From: Desulfurellaceae bacterium
GTDB lineage: Bacteria; Desulfobacterota; Binatia; Bin18
Direction: 5' to 3'
DNA length: 39,392 nucleotides
Assembly (NCBI GenBank): GCA_021296095.1
Contig: JAGWBB010000013.1
Coordinates: forward strand, 1 to 39,392
In this document: positions 1-10,105 of the stretch, piece after piece
Layout of the letters: each line of letters starts with the position of its first letter
Numbering within the stretch: position 1 is the stretch's first letter
Notes under the pieces: generated by a model
Databases searched by the model: none
Told to the model about the DNA's origin: nothing
Seen by the model: only the letters and a program-made list of their open reading frames with translations
Translations under genes and position numbers: made by a program

Positions 1-868
1 AGATCTGGGTGGTGGCAATATCGACGTGGCCCAGCATGGACTGGACCGCCCGCAGGTCTGCCCCGCCTTCGAGCAGATGGGTGGCAAATGCGTGGCGCAG
101 CGCGTGCGGATAGACCGCTCCGCCGTCGGCCGCCTGGCTGGCGTACTGTTTGAGCAGCCGCCAGAATCCCTGGCGGCTTAAGGGTTTGGCAGAGCGGGTC
201 AGAAACACCGCAGAACTCGTCCGATGCTTTAAGAGCGCCGGCCGGGCCTGGCTGAGATAGGTTTCGAGGTGAGCCTTGGCCTGCCCACCGAGCGGCACCA
301 CGCGCTCGCGCTCGCCCTTGCCCCGCACGCGCACAAAGCCGGCCTCCAGATTGAGCTGGCTGAGGTCGAGGCCGACCAGTTCGGAAACGCGCAGACCGGT
401 GGCGTACAGCAGTTCGAGCATGGCCCGGTCGCGGAGCCCCAGCGGGGTCGAGGTGTCGGGCGCCTTGAGCAGGGCCTCGACCTGAACCTGGGACGGCGCC
501 TGGGGCAGCCGACGGCCGATTTTGGGCAACGGCAGCTGGGCGGTCGGGTCGGCTCCGGGCAGCAGAGCCTCGCGCTGTAAAAAACGGTATAAGCCCCGCA
601 GCACGGTGAGCATCCGGGCCTGGCTGCGCGCCGACAGCCCCCGCTCGCGGACTGCGGTCAGAAAGCCGATCACGTGCCGCGGCCCGGCCTGGCGCAGGTC
701 GTCCAGCCCCTGGTCGTGCAGATAGCGGCAGAACTCGCCCACATCCCGGCTGTAGGCCAGGATGGTATTTTTGGCCAAGCCCTTCTCGACCGTCATATAG
801 TTGAGAAATGCGTCGGCGCAGGTGTCGCTGGCCGTTATCGCCTCGCTCTGAGCGTCTTGCTCCCCCAT
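1..868 (-). CDS. xerD: Tyrosine recombinase XerD-like, 3' end cut by window edge
   Basis: Site-specific tyrosine recombinase of the XerC/XerD family, which resolves chromosome dimers at dif together with FtsK. About 289 residues are visible. An N-terminal SAM-like DNA-binding domain is followed by the catalytic domain with the Arg in ATGLRVSEL, the Lys in VRGKGERER, the HALRH box (H-x-x-R) and the LGHVDIATTQI segment. The catalytic Tyr normally follows this segment within one or two residues, so it falls just outside the window. The ATG at 868-866 overlaps the glnD stop (TGATG), and the GAGGGC at the end of glnD serves as its ribosome binding site. XerD is preferred over XerC from the wording of the Arg motif, but the two are hard to separate. 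The setting at the end of a core gene train argues against a phage integrase. Confidence 0.88.
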   Translation of the reverse strand, partial: MGEQDAQSEAITASDTCADAFLNYMTVEKGLAKNTILAYSRDVGEFCRYLHDQGLDDLRQAGPRHVIGFLTAVRERGLSARSQARMLTVLRGLYRFLQREALLPGADPTAQLPLPKIGRRLPQAPSQVQVEALLKAPDTSTPLGLRDRAMLELLYATGLRVSELVGLDLSQLNLEAGFVRVRGKGERERVVPLGGQAKAHLETYLSQARPALLKHRTSSAVFLTRSAKPLSRQGFWRLLKQYASQAADGGAVYPHALRHAFATHLLEGGADLRAVQSMLGHVDIATTQI

Positions 869-3606
869 CAGCCCTCCCCCTCCGCATCAACAATCCGCTG
901 CCGCAGGGCGGCGGCGAGTTGGTCCGGGGCGTCGATCTTGCCGCCCCGGCTGTCGGTCACATAGAAGACATCCAAAACCTGATTCACATTGGTCGTGATC
1001 TTGGCCAGATGGATAAGCAGCCCGAGTTGGAAGAGCGCTGCGGTGACCCGAAACAGGAAGCCGGTCTGATCGGGCGCGGTGACATCAATGACCGTATACA
1101 CCGGCGAGCCGTCATTATCGACTGTGACTTCGGTCGGGATGCGACCGTAGCGCTTCTTGAGATAGGACGGGGAACGGATGGTCTGGAGCAGATCCTCAAG
1201 CGTCCGTTGTCCGCGCAAGACCGCCTCGAGGCGGGTCTGCAGCCGAGCCCACAGCTCGGTGTCCATGACGACCTCGGCGCGCCCAAGGTGGGACACACGA
1301 AAAACGTCCAGCGCAATGCCGTCCCGACTGGTGGAGATACGGGCGCTGGCAACGTTCAGATTATTGGCCGCCAGCACACCGGTCAACAGCGCAAACAAAC
1401 CCGGCCGGTCGCGGGTCACAATGGTCAGCTCGCTGTACTCGCGCTCGGGAAAATGGGCCAGGACGAGCCGATACGGCTCGTCCTGCGGTCCGTCCGTAGT
1501 CTGGCTAAAACGGGTAATCAGGCGGAAATGGTCGGGGATGTTCTCTTCGGGGGTGGACAGGAAATAGCTGTCCGGCATGTCGGCCAAAAAGGCCCGAATC
1601 TGGTCTGGGGCGGCTTGGCCCTGGCTCGGCAGCAGGGCCGCCAGCGCATCTTTGCGGCGCCGGACGCGGGCCTGGGGGTCTTCTTCGACCGACAGGCCGG
1701 TCTCAAAGCGCTCCAGGGTGCGCAGATACAGCTCGTTGAGCAAACCGGCCTTCCAGCTGTTCCAGACCTTGGGGCCGACCGCTTTCATATCGGCGAAGGT
1801 CAGCAGATACAGCTTTTTGAGCACGTCCTGGGTTTCAACAGTCCGGGCAAACTCGGCAATCAAGGCGTCGTCGGAAATATCGCGGCGCTGGGCAATATAC
1901 GACATCAGCAGGTGGTGCTGGACCAGCAGATACCACTCGTGGGCGTCGTCCTCGGCCATCCCCCAGCGCTCGGCCGCCCGGCGGACCATGGCCGCACTGC
2001 GCTGGTCGTGTTCGCTGCCGTGGCCCTTACCCACGTCGTGGTACAGCATGGACAGGAACAGCAGCTCGACCCGGTCGATTTCGCGCATGACCTGGGTCAG
2101 CAGCGGCAGGTCCTCCTTGAAGCGTCCCTCGCGCAGCTGTTCCAGGGCGGCCACACCGTACAGGGTGTGCTCATCAACGGTGTAGACGTGATACAGGTCG
2201 CGCTGGATGCGCCACTGCATGTTGCCGAACTCGGGCAGAATCCAACCCAGCACGCCCAGGCTGTGCATCAGCCACAGGGTGTCTGCCACCCCCTGTTTCC
2301 AGTTCAGCACCGCATACAGGGCGCTGCGCACGGCCGGGCTTTCTCCAGCGCTGGACGGCAGGCGGTCAAGCGTGTCGCGCACGAGCTGCTGGGTCGCGCG
2401 CGACACACGCACGCCGTGGCGCTGGGCGTCGTGAAAAACCGTCACCATGTTGACCGGCTCGTCGGTCAGGATTTCGGGTTTGGTGACGCTCAGGCTCTGG
2501 TCGGCGATTCTGACCCCGGGCCGAATGTCGCGTCCCCGCCGGCGGCGGAAAAAAGACAGCCGGGGAGGCTCCAGGCACTGCTCCAGCATGAAGTTCGAGA
2601 AGCCGTGCAGGCTGGTGGCGTGGCGGTAGTATTCGTACATGAAGCCGGCCGCATCGGCGAAACCGAGTTGGGGGGCGAGTTCGTCCTGTTGCTCAACCGT
2701 CAGCTGATCGTGCTCGCTGCGGGTGGCCAGGTGCATGCCGTTGCGCACCCGCCACACAAAGTCACGCGCGGCTTCGACCTGACTCAGCGTGTGTTGGGAC
2801 ACGATCCCCTTCTGGAACAACTCGTGCCAGCTGCGCACCTTGAACTTGACCCGGGCCAGCCACCAGGCGGTGTGGAGGTCACGCAGACCGCCCGGACTCT
2901 CCTTGACGTTGGGCTCAAGCGTGTAGGGCGAGTTGCCGTGCTGCTCGTGGCGCCGACGGCTCTCCTCGGCCTTGTCCTGAGAAAAACGCCGGGGCTGTTT
3001 GCCGAGAATCTCCCGCTCGAGGGCCTGCGCAAAGTCCTGGCTCAGCTGCGCGTCGCCGCACAGGGGCCGGGCGTCGAGCAGCGAGGTCTTGACCTGCAAG
3101 TCCTGGGCGGCCAGGCGGGTACAGGTGCGCACGGTGCGCACCGCATGGCCGACGACAAGCCCGGAATCGATCAGGCTGTAGTAGACCATCTCGCATATCG
3201 TCTCGACATACGGGGTGATTTTCCAGTGGTAGAGGAACAGCAGATCGAGGTCCGAATAGGGGTTGAGTTCGCCCCGGCCATAGCCGCCCTGGGCCAGAAC
3301 CGCGCAGCGTTGCTGGAGGCGGGTATAACGTCGGGCGTAGAGCTGGGTGGCTGCGTCGAACAGATACTGGATCAAACGGTCAATATGGACGGTGTAGTAG
3401 CGGACCAGCTCGCCACCTCCGAGGCCGGCTCGCTGCTGGCCGGCCAGGACCTTACGCAGCTGGCCGATATACTCCTGGCTGATTTTTTTGAGGTCGAAAT
3501 TTGAGCCGGCTCCGCCATCCAGGTCGGCCGACGGCAGGGGGGGCAGGACAACGCCAGCCGGACTGGCCGGACCTGTCAGGTCGGTCTGGTGCAGGGCGAC
3601 TGGCAT
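868..3606 (-). CDS. glnD: Bifunctional uridylyltransferase/uridylyl-removing enzyme GlnD
   Basis: GlnD senses glutamine and adds or removes UMP on the PII proteins (GlnB/GlnK), setting nitrogen status in the cytoplasm. The 912 residues match the family length. Domains in order are the nucleotidyltransferase with GGYGRGEL (about 107-114) and the Asp pair in SDLDLL, a helical linker, the HD uridylyl-removing domain with LYHDVGKG (His523, Asp524), and two C-terminal ACT domains (about 726-800 and 838-905) that bind glutamine. All key motifs are intact, so both activities are expected. It starts 9 bp after ahcY ends and overlaps xerD by one base, so the three are probably co-transcribed. Its place near rpoN and ptsN fits a nitrogen-control neighbourhood. 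A very long open frame on the opposite strand is a GC-driven shadow. Confidence 0.97.
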   Translation of the reverse strand: MPVALHQTDLTGPASPAGVVLPPLPSADLDGGAGSNFDLKKISQEYIGQLRKVLAGQQRAGLGGGELVRYYTVHIDRLIQYLFDAATQLYARRYTRLQQRCAVLAQGGYGRGELNPYSDLDLLFLYHWKITPYVETICEMVYYSLIDSGLVVGHAVRTVRTCTRLAAQDLQVKTSLLDARPLCGDAQLSQDFAQALEREILGKQPRRFSQDKAEESRRRHEQHGNSPYTLEPNVKESPGGLRDLHTAWWLARVKFKVRSWHELFQKGIVSQHTLSQVEAARDFVWRVRNGMHLATRSEHDQLTVEQQDELAPQLGFADAAGFMYEYYRHATSLHGFSNFMLEQCLEPPRLSFFRRRRGRDIRPGVRIADQSLSVTKPEILTDEPVNMVTVFHDAQRHGVRVSRATQQLVRDTLDRLPSSAGESPAVRSALYAVLNWKQGVADTLWLMHSLGVLGWILPEFGNMQWRIQRDLYHVYTVDEHTLYGVAALEQLREGRFKEDLPLLTQVMREIDRVELLFLSMLYHDVGKGHGSEHDQRSAAMVRRAAERWGMAEDDAHEWYLLVQHHLLMSYIAQRRDISDDALIAEFARTVETQDVLKKLYLLTFADMKAVGPKVWNSWKAGLLNELYLRTLERFETGLSVEEDPQARVRRRKDALAALLPSQGQAAPDQIRAFLADMPDSYFLSTPEENIPDHFRLITRFSQTTDGPQDEPYRLVLAHFPEREYSELTIVTRDRPGLFALLTGVLAANNLNVASARISTSRDGIALDVFRVSHLGRAEVVMDTELWARLQTRLEAVLRGQRTLEDLLQTIRSPSYLKKRYGRIPTEVTVDNDGSPVYTVIDVTAPDQTGFLFRVTAALFQLGLLIHLAKITTNVNQVLDVFYVTDSRGGKIDAPDQLAAALRQRIVDAEGEG

Positions 3607-3615
3607 AGGCTGATC

Positions 3616-4890
3616 TCAGGTGCCGAACTCCCAGGACGCAAGATAGCGCTTTTGGGCGGCGGTCAGCGTGTCCAGCCGGATATCCATGCTGGCCAGCTTC
3701 AGGCTGGCGACCGTGTCCTCGACTTCCTGCGGTACGGCGTGGACGCGGGCGTCGAGGTCCTGGCGGTGCTCGACCGCCCAGCTGACGCTCAGCGCCTGGG
3801 TGGCAAAGCTCATGTCCATGACCGAGGCCGGGTGGCCCTCGGCCGCAGCCAGGTTGACCAGCCGTCCCTCGCCCAACAGGTAGACGCGTCGTTTCTGGGA
3901 CAGATGATAACAGTCGAGGTTGGAGCGCAGGTTCTTTTCAACCTTTTTGGCCATTTTGGTCAGCGCCTTGACGTCGATCTCCACGTCGAAATGGCCCGAG
4001 TTGCACAGAATGGCGCCGTCTTTGAGCACCCGGAAGTGTTCACGGCGGAGCACGCTGGTATCGCCGGTGAGGGTGACGAAGATGTCACCCTGGCGGGCGG
4101 CTTCCAGCATCGGCATGACCCGAAAGCCGTCCATGGCAGCCTCCAGGGCGCGGATCGGGTCAATCTCGGTTACGATCACCTGAGCGCCCAGGCCGCGCGC
4201 CCGGCTGGCCACGCCTTTGCCGCACCAGCCGTAGCCGGCGATCACGATCACTTTGCCGGCCAGCAAGATATTGGTCGCCCGCAGCACGCCGTCCAGGGTC
4301 GATTGTCCGGTGCCGTAGCGGTTGTCGAACAGCTGCTTGGTGGCCGCGTCGTTGACCGCGATGACCGGCAACCTGAGCACGCCGTTGTTCTCCATGGCGC
4401 GCAGGCGAATGACCCCGGTCGTGGTCTCTTCCATGCTGGCGACCAGCCGCCCGAGCTGCTCCTCGTAGCTGGCATCGGTGTGCAGCAGCGACACCAGGTC
4501 GGCGCCGTCGTCAAGGGTCACAGTCGGCCCCTGACCCAGCACGGCGTGCAAATGCTTGTAGTAGGTCTTATTGTTCTCGCCCCGGATGGCATAGGTCGGA
4601 ATCCCTTCACGGGCGACCAGGGCGGCGGCCGTATCGTCCTGGGTCGAGAGCGGGTTCGAGGCGCACAGCATGATGCTCGCCCCGCCGGCCTTGAGGGTCC
4701 GCATCAGGTTGGCGGTTTCGGTGGTGACGTGCAAGCAGGCCGACACACGCAGGCCCTTGAGCGGTTTGGTGCGGGCGAACTCCTGGCGCACCTGGCGCAG
4801 CACCGGCATGTGCTGGTCGGCCCAGTCTATGCGTTTCTGGCCCGCGCCGGCCAGGCCGAGATCTTTGACATCTCCCTTACGAGCAGTCAT
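3616..4890 (-). CDS. ahcY: Adenosylhomocysteinase (S-adenosylhomocysteine hydrolase)
   Basis: NAD-dependent enzyme that splits S-adenosylhomocysteine into adenosine and homocysteine, removing the inhibitory product of methylation. The 424 residues belong to the shorter form, which lacks the roughly 40-residue insertion found in many proteobacterial and eukaryotic enzymes. Visible landmarks are HVTTETAN (from 54), DNRYGTGQS (189-197), the Rossmann loop GYGWCGKG (219-226) and a C-terminal Tyr-containing tail ending in EFGT. The frame stays open far upstream, but the ATG at 4890 begins the conserved N-terminus and has AGAGGA a few bases upstream, so it is chosen. It lies 31 bp downstream of metK, giving a SAM-cycle pair. 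Confidence 0.96.
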   Translation of the reverse strand: MTARKGDVKDLGLAGAGQKRIDWADQHMPVLRQVRQEFARTKPLKGLRVSACLHVTTETANLMRTLKAGGASIMLCASNPLSTQDDTAAALVAREGIPTYAIRGENNKTYYKHLHAVLGQGPTVTLDDGADLVSLLHTDASYEEQLGRLVASMEETTTGVIRLRAMENNGVLRLPVIAVNDAATKQLFDNRYGTGQSTLDGVLRATNILLAGKVIVIAGYGWCGKGVASRARGLGAQVIVTEIDPIRALEAAMDGFRVMPMLEAARQGDIFVTLTGDTSVLRREHFRVLKDGAILCNSGHFDVEIDVKALTKMAKKVEKNLRSNLDCYHLSQKRRVYLLGEGRLVNLAAAEGHPASVMDMSFATQALSVSWAVEHRQDLDARVHAVPQEVEDTVASLKLASMDIRLDTLTAAQKRYLASWEFGT

Positions 4891-4921
4891 ATATCCTCTT
4901 TTCTGTGTGAGCGGCCGGGCT

Positions 4922-6094
<1,173 letters not shown>

Positions 6095-6171
6095 CAGCCC
6101 TCTCCTTGTTTGATGTTGGGGTCTCGTATCGCACGGCGCATCTAATAGAATCCCCGTTCCAGCGTCAAGGG

Positions 6172-6447
6172 CTAGTCGGCGTCAGGCGGTTCGACCACCC
6201 GACGCAGGGCGACCAGGGCGGCCTCGGCATCCGGCCCGCTGATCCGCACTTCGAGCACGCTGCCGTGTGGGGCGCCCAGGGTCAGCAACTCTATCACACT
6301 CCGGCCGTTCACCGTCCGACCGTCCCAGCTGACCGTGACCTCTACCTCACAGCCGCGCAGACTCTGGACCCACAGCGCGGCCACCCGGGCGTGCAAGCCC
6401 TCGGGATGGGCCAGGGTCAGGCGAACAAGGGTGGGCGGCGGTGTCAT
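6172..6447 (-). CDS. ptsH: HPr-family phosphocarrier protein
   Basis: Small phosphocarrier of the phosphotransferase system, here most likely the nitrogen-type system that feeds EIIA-Ntr. The 91 residues match HPr. The phosphorylated His is at position 19 in GLHARVA (GLHARPA is usual, so Val replaces Pro), and the regulatory Ser is at position 50 in RSVIELL. It lies 26 bp downstream of rapZ. Enzyme I, which phosphorylates HPr, is not in the window, and neither is HPr kinase, although the Ser site is kept. Whether it passes phosphate to PtsN is inferred from context. Confidence 0.93.
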   Translation of the reverse strand: MTPPPTLVRLTLAHPEGLHARVAALWVQSLRGCEVEVTVSWDGRTVNGRSVIELLTLGAPHGSVLEVRISGPDAEAALVALRRVVEPPDAD

Positions 6448-6473
6448 GTCTGTGCGGCGACCCGGGGACGCGC

Positions 6474-7376
6474 TCAGCGATACTGGTCGCGGTGATGGAT
6501 ATGGGCGGTATAGCCACCGTCGGCCAGGCGACGACCGAGTTCTTCGGCCACCGCTACCGAGCGATGCCGACCGCCCGTACAGCCAATGGCCAGGGTCAGA
6601 TAGCTTTTGCCCTCGCGGACGTACAGGGGCAGGCTGGAGACCAGCAGCTCGCTCACCTGGGCCAGAAAACGCTCGGCTTCGGGACAGCCGAGGACGAAAG
6701 CCGCCACGTCCGGTGAACGGCCGGTTTTGGGTCGCAGCTCTTCGACAAAAAACGGATTGGGCAGAAAGCGCACATCAAACATCAGGTCCGCATCGGTCGG
6801 AATGCCGTACTTATAGCCGAAGGACTCGATGGTCACCAACAGCGCGCTGGGGTGGTGCGAGCGGCGGCTGACAAGCCGCCGCATGTGTTGGCGCAACTCG
6901 TGGACGGTCAGGGCCGAGGTATCGAGCACCTGGCCGGCCAGCGCCCGCAGGCCGGCCAGCCGCTGACGCTCGATCCGAATGCCCGAGATGATGCTCCCCT
7001 CGTCGGCCGCCGGATGGGGACGGCGGGTTTCGCTGAAGCGGCGGATAACGATCTCGTCGGCCGCCTCGAGGTAGACAATATCGAGCTGCCGGCCGTGACG
7101 GCGCAGGTCGGCCAGCACGGTCGGATATTCGTTCAGCGAGACCCGCTCGCGGACATCAATGCCCAGGCCGATCCGGTCGATGGGTTGATGGCTGTTCTCG
7201 CACAGGCTCAGGAACTGGGGGATGAGGGTCACCGGCAGATTGTCGATACAGTAAAACCCCAGGTCTTCCAGGGCGTGAATCGCCGTGCTCTTGCCCGAGC
7301 CGGACAGACCGGTCACGATCAGGACGTGCAGGGGCGTCGCTGCTGGCGGCGGACTGGCGGCGGGCGGAGCACTCAC
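6474..7376 (-). CDS. rapZ: RapZ/YvcJ-family P-loop nucleotide-binding protein
   Basis: Member of the RapZ (YhbJ/YvcJ) family. In E. coli it is an RNA adapter that delivers the sRNA GlmZ to RNase E and so tunes GlmS and amino-sugar supply for the envelope. Elsewhere it is described as a nucleotide-binding regulator. The 300 residues carry the P-loop GLSGSGKST (23-31), the FYCIDNLP motif and the conserved C-terminal AIGCTGGRHRSVA segment. The start is a GTG at 7376-7374 that overlaps the ptsN stop (GTGA), which favours coupled translation. The ptsN-rapZ-ptsH order is shared by many proteobacteria. The RNA role cannot be assumed outside gammaproteobacteria. Confidence 0.95.
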   Translation of the reverse strand: MSAPPAASPPPAATPLHVLIVTGLSGSGKSTAIHALEDLGFYCIDNLPVTLIPQFLSLCENSHQPIDRIGLGIDVRERVSLNEYPTVLADLRRHGRQLDIVYLEAADEIVIRRFSETRRPHPAADEGSIISGIRIERQRLAGLRALAGQVLDTSALTVHELRQHMRRLVSRRSHHPSALLVTIESFGYKYGIPTDADLMFDVRFLPNPFFVEELRPKTGRSPDVAAFVLGCPEAERFLAQVSELLVSSLPLYVREGKSYLTLAIGCTGGRHRSVAVAEELGRRLADGGYTAHIHHRDQYR

Positions 7377-7834
7377 AGCTTGGTGTCCTCCTGAGAGATC
7401 AGCCGGAACAGGTCGGCCTGGCTCTGGCCCTGCAGCAGACGCTCCCGAAACGCCTTGTCCTTGAGCAGGCGGGACACCCGGGCCAGGGCCTTGAGATGCA
7501 CACCGGCCGAGTCCTCGGGCGCGACAAGCAGGAAAAACAGCCGGGTCAGGGCGCCGTCCAGGGACTGACAGTCAATGCCCGACGAACTGCGGCCAAAGAC
7601 GGCCACGACATCTTTGAGTCCGGCCAGCTTGCCGTGGGGGATGGCAATCCCCTCGCCAATGGCCGTTGTGCCCAGCCGCTCCCGTTCGAGCAGAACCGCC
7701 AACAGGCTCTGGGCGTTGATATGCGGGTAGTGGGCGGCCAGCTGTTGGGACAGCTCGTGGAGGACATCGGTCTTGGTCGTGCTGCGCAGCTGGGGAACAA
7801 TGAGTTCTTGACTCAGGATATCGACCACACGCAT
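7373..7834 (-). CDS. ptsN: Nitrogen PTS EIIA component (EIIA-Ntr)
   Basis: EIIA domain of the nitrogen phosphotransferase system, a cytoplasmic regulator linked to potassium and nitrogen balance. The 153 residues match the family. The phosphorylated His lies at about residue 67 in GEGIAIPHGKL. AAGGA upstream supports the ATG at 7834. It sits 38 bp after rpoN and overlaps rapZ by four bases. In many proteobacteria hpf lies between rpoN and ptsN, and here it is missing. Confidence 0.95.
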   Translation of the reverse strand: MRVVDILSQELIVPQLRSTTKTDVLHELSQQLAAHYPHINAQSLLAVLLERERLGTTAIGEGIAIPHGKLAGLKDVVAVFGRSSSGIDCQSLDGALTRLFFLLVAPEDSAGVHLKALARVSRLLKDKAFRERLLQGQSQADLFRLISQEDTKL

Positions 7835-7872
7835 GGGATTCCGTCCTTATCGTGTTTCGTCCGGGCCGCGTT

Positions 7873-9342
7873 CTAGCGCAGTTTCCTGCGTTTTGATGAC
7901 GGCAGAATATGGAGCGTCTCGCGATATTTGGCCACCGTGCGGCGTGCGATGGTGATATGCTCGGCCGCCAGCTGACGGGCAATGGCCTCGTCGCTCAGCG
8001 GCCGGCCGCTCTCCTCGGCCTGGATCAGCTGCCGGATACGCTCCTTGACGCTACTCGCCGCAATGTCCTGACCGTTGTTACCCCTGAGGCCGGTGGTGAA
8101 GAAATTCTTGAGCGCCTCAATGCCGCGCGGGGTGGCAATATACTTATTGGCAATCGCGCGGCTGACGGTTGACTCGTGGATACCGACTTCGTCCGCCACG
8201 TCGCGCAACACCAGGGGGCGCATCCGGGATACCCCGTAGGTCAGGAAATCCTGTTGGAACTTGACGATGCTCTGGGCAACCAGCAGCAGGGTCCGCTGAC
8301 GCTGGTGGATGCTCTTGATCAGCCAGGCGGCAGCGCGCAATTTCCCCCGCACATACTCTTTGGCCGCGCCGTCCGGGCTGTGCAGAAAGCGGCGGTAGGA
8401 GGCGTTGACCTTGAGGCGCGGCAGGCCGTCTTCGTTGAGCGTGACGACATACTCATCGCCGACCTTGTGCACGTACACGTCCGGCGTGATATAGCTGACG
8501 TCGCCCTCGCCGAAATTGCGGCCCGGCCTGGGCTCCAGGCTGGCAATCAGACGGATGGCGCACTCCAGCTGTTCGCCGCTCACCTGCAAGGTTTTGGCCA
8601 GACGCTCGCTGTCCCGCTCTTCGAGCAGACCGAGGTGGCTCTCGACGACGCGCAGGGCCAGCTCGCACACCGGATCGTCTCCGGCCTCGGTCTGCTGCAA
8701 ACGCAGCTGGTGCAGCAGGCACTCACGCAGGTCACGAGACCCGACCCCGGGCGGGTCACAGGTCTGAATCAGCTCCAAAACCCGTTCGACCTGCCCGACC
8801 TCGACCGGTGTGGCCAGGTCTGTAGCGCTCTGGGCGGCAATATCGACCAGCGGGGTCGATAAATAGCCGTCAATATCAAGCTCACCAATAATCAGCGAGG
8901 CAATGTGCTGTTCCTCAGGGCTCAGCTTGGAGAAACGGAGCTGGTCGGACAGGTGCTGTTCCAGGGATTCGGGACGGTTGGGATGATTTTCAACCAGACT
9001 CGGCCGCTCTTCGTCCACCTCCTCGCCGCCGGACGGCGGCAGGGACGGCAAATCGTTGTTATAGCTTTCCAGATAAGTATGCCAGTCGATCTCCTCTTGG
9101 GCACTTTTCTCTTGGACCGACTCCTGGGCGGCGGTCGGCGGACCGTCGAGCAGCGCCGCCTCCTGCTCGCTGGCCGCCTCAACAGCCTCGACCCCGAGTA
9201 CCGGGTTTTGGTCGAGTTCGTCATGAATCAGGATATCCAACTCGTCCCGGGGCAGCTGCAAAATCTTGATGGCCTGCTGTAGCTGGGGCGTAATGACCAG
9301 CTTTTGCTGGAGTTTTTGTTGGAGTCGGACTTCTAAGGCCAT
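7873..9342 (-). CDS. rpoN: RNA polymerase sigma-54 factor
   Basis: Alternative sigma factor that recognises -24/-12 promoters and needs AAA+ activators, controlling nitrogen and other functions. The 489 residues show the glutamine- and leucine-rich region I (1-50, for activator response), an acidic linker (about 60-120), the core-binding domain, a helix-turn-helix (about 377-400) and the RpoN box ARRTVAKYRE (466-475) near the C-terminus. All parts are intact. No activator gene is visible in the window, and no convincing -24/-12 promoter was seen upstream of neighbouring genes. Confidence 0.97.
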   Translation of the reverse strand: MALEVRLQQKLQQKLVITPQLQQAIKILQLPRDELDILIHDELDQNPVLGVEAVEAASEQEAALLDGPPTAAQESVQEKSAQEEIDWHTYLESYNNDLPSLPPSGGEEVDEERPSLVENHPNRPESLEQHLSDQLRFSKLSPEEQHIASLIIGELDIDGYLSTPLVDIAAQSATDLATPVEVGQVERVLELIQTCDPPGVGSRDLRECLLHQLRLQQTEAGDDPVCELALRVVESHLGLLEERDSERLAKTLQVSGEQLECAIRLIASLEPRPGRNFGEGDVSYITPDVYVHKVGDEYVVTLNEDGLPRLKVNASYRRFLHSPDGAAKEYVRGKLRAAAWLIKSIHQRQRTLLLVAQSIVKFQQDFLTYGVSRMRPLVLRDVADEVGIHESTVSRAIANKYIATPRGIEALKNFFTTGLRGNNGQDIAASSVKERIRQLIQAEESGRPLSDEAIARQLAAEHITIARRTVAKYRETLHILPSSKRRKLR

Positions 9343-9373
9343 GCGCGTGTCTTCTTTGGTGTGAGCGCCGATC

Positions 9374-10105
9374 TCATAAGCGGAAGCGCTCGCCCAGATA
9401 CACCTGTCGGGCGCGCGTGCTGGTGGTCAGTTCTGCGGGCGTGCCTTCTTCAAACACCTCGCCGTCACTCAGGATATAGGCGCGGTCACAGATACTCAGC
9501 GTCTCGCGGACATTATGGTCGGTCACCAGCACGCCGATGCCGCGTGTCCGCAGCTGGACGATAATATCCTGGATATCGACCACCGACAGGGGATCAATCC
9601 CGGCAAAAGGTTCGTCGAGCAGCATAAAGGTCGGATCCATGACCAGGGCGCGTGAGATTTCGACCCGGCGTCGCTCCCCGCCGGACAGCGAATCGGCCCG
9701 ATTTTTGGCCAAATGGCCGATATGCAGGTCGGCCAGCAGCTGTTCAAGGCGTTCCCGGCGCTGGTTCTTTGTCAGGTCCAGGGTCTCGAGGATAGCCAGC
9801 AGATTCTCCTCAACCGTCAGCTTGCGGAAGATCGACGACTCCTGGGGCAGATACGTCACGCCTTTGCGCGCACGCTGGTGCATGGGCAGAGAGGTAAAGT
9901 CCTGGTCGTTGAAGCAGACGCGACCCTGGTCGGGACGGATGATGCCGACAATGATGGAAAACGTGGTGGTTTTTCCCGCCCCGTTCGGCCCCAACAGGCC
10001 GACTACCTCGCCGCCCTTGACCTCGACCGTGACATTGCGCAGCACGGGCCGTCTGGCGTAGGCCTTATGCAGTCCTTCGCCACGCAAGACTGGCTCCGCA
10101 CTCAC
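9374..10105 (-). CDS. lptB: LPS export ABC transporter ATP-binding protein LptB
   Basis: Cytoplasmic ATPase that powers LPS extraction from the inner membrane by LptB2FG. The 243 residues carry Walker A GPNGAGKTT (39-47), signature LSGGERRR (from 140) and Walker B with LLDEP (162-166). The GTG start overlaps the lptA stop by four bases (GTGA). Its place between lptA and rpoN is the conserved arrangement. The permease genes lptF and lptG are not in the window. Confidence 0.97.
   Translation of the reverse strand: MSAEPVLRGEGLHKAYARRPVLRNVTVEVKGGEVVGLLGPNGAGKTTTFSIIVGIIRPDQGRVCFNDQDFTSLPMHQRARKGVTYLPQESSIFRKLTVEENLLAILETLDLTKNQRRERLEQLLADLHIGHLAKNRADSLSGGERRRVEISRALVMDPTFMLLDEPFAGIDPLSVVDIQDIIVQLRTRGIGVLVTDHNVRETLSICDRAYILSDGEVFEEGTPAELTTSTRARQVYLGERFRL

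Noticed and set aside
1-868. Xer-type recombinase as a phage or integrative element integrase
   Set aside because: It overlaps glnD in a core gene train and has the compact Xer architecture. No attachment site or phage gene is seen.
808-3504. 898-codon open frame on the plus strand opposite glnD
   Set aside because: It is antisense to a complete, motif-perfect glnD and has no recognisable domain. Long antisense frames are expected in GC-rich codon-biased DNA.
6095-6171. SAM riboswitch upstream of metK
   Set aside because: The gap to ptsH is only 77 bp, and no SAM riboswitch core is visible.
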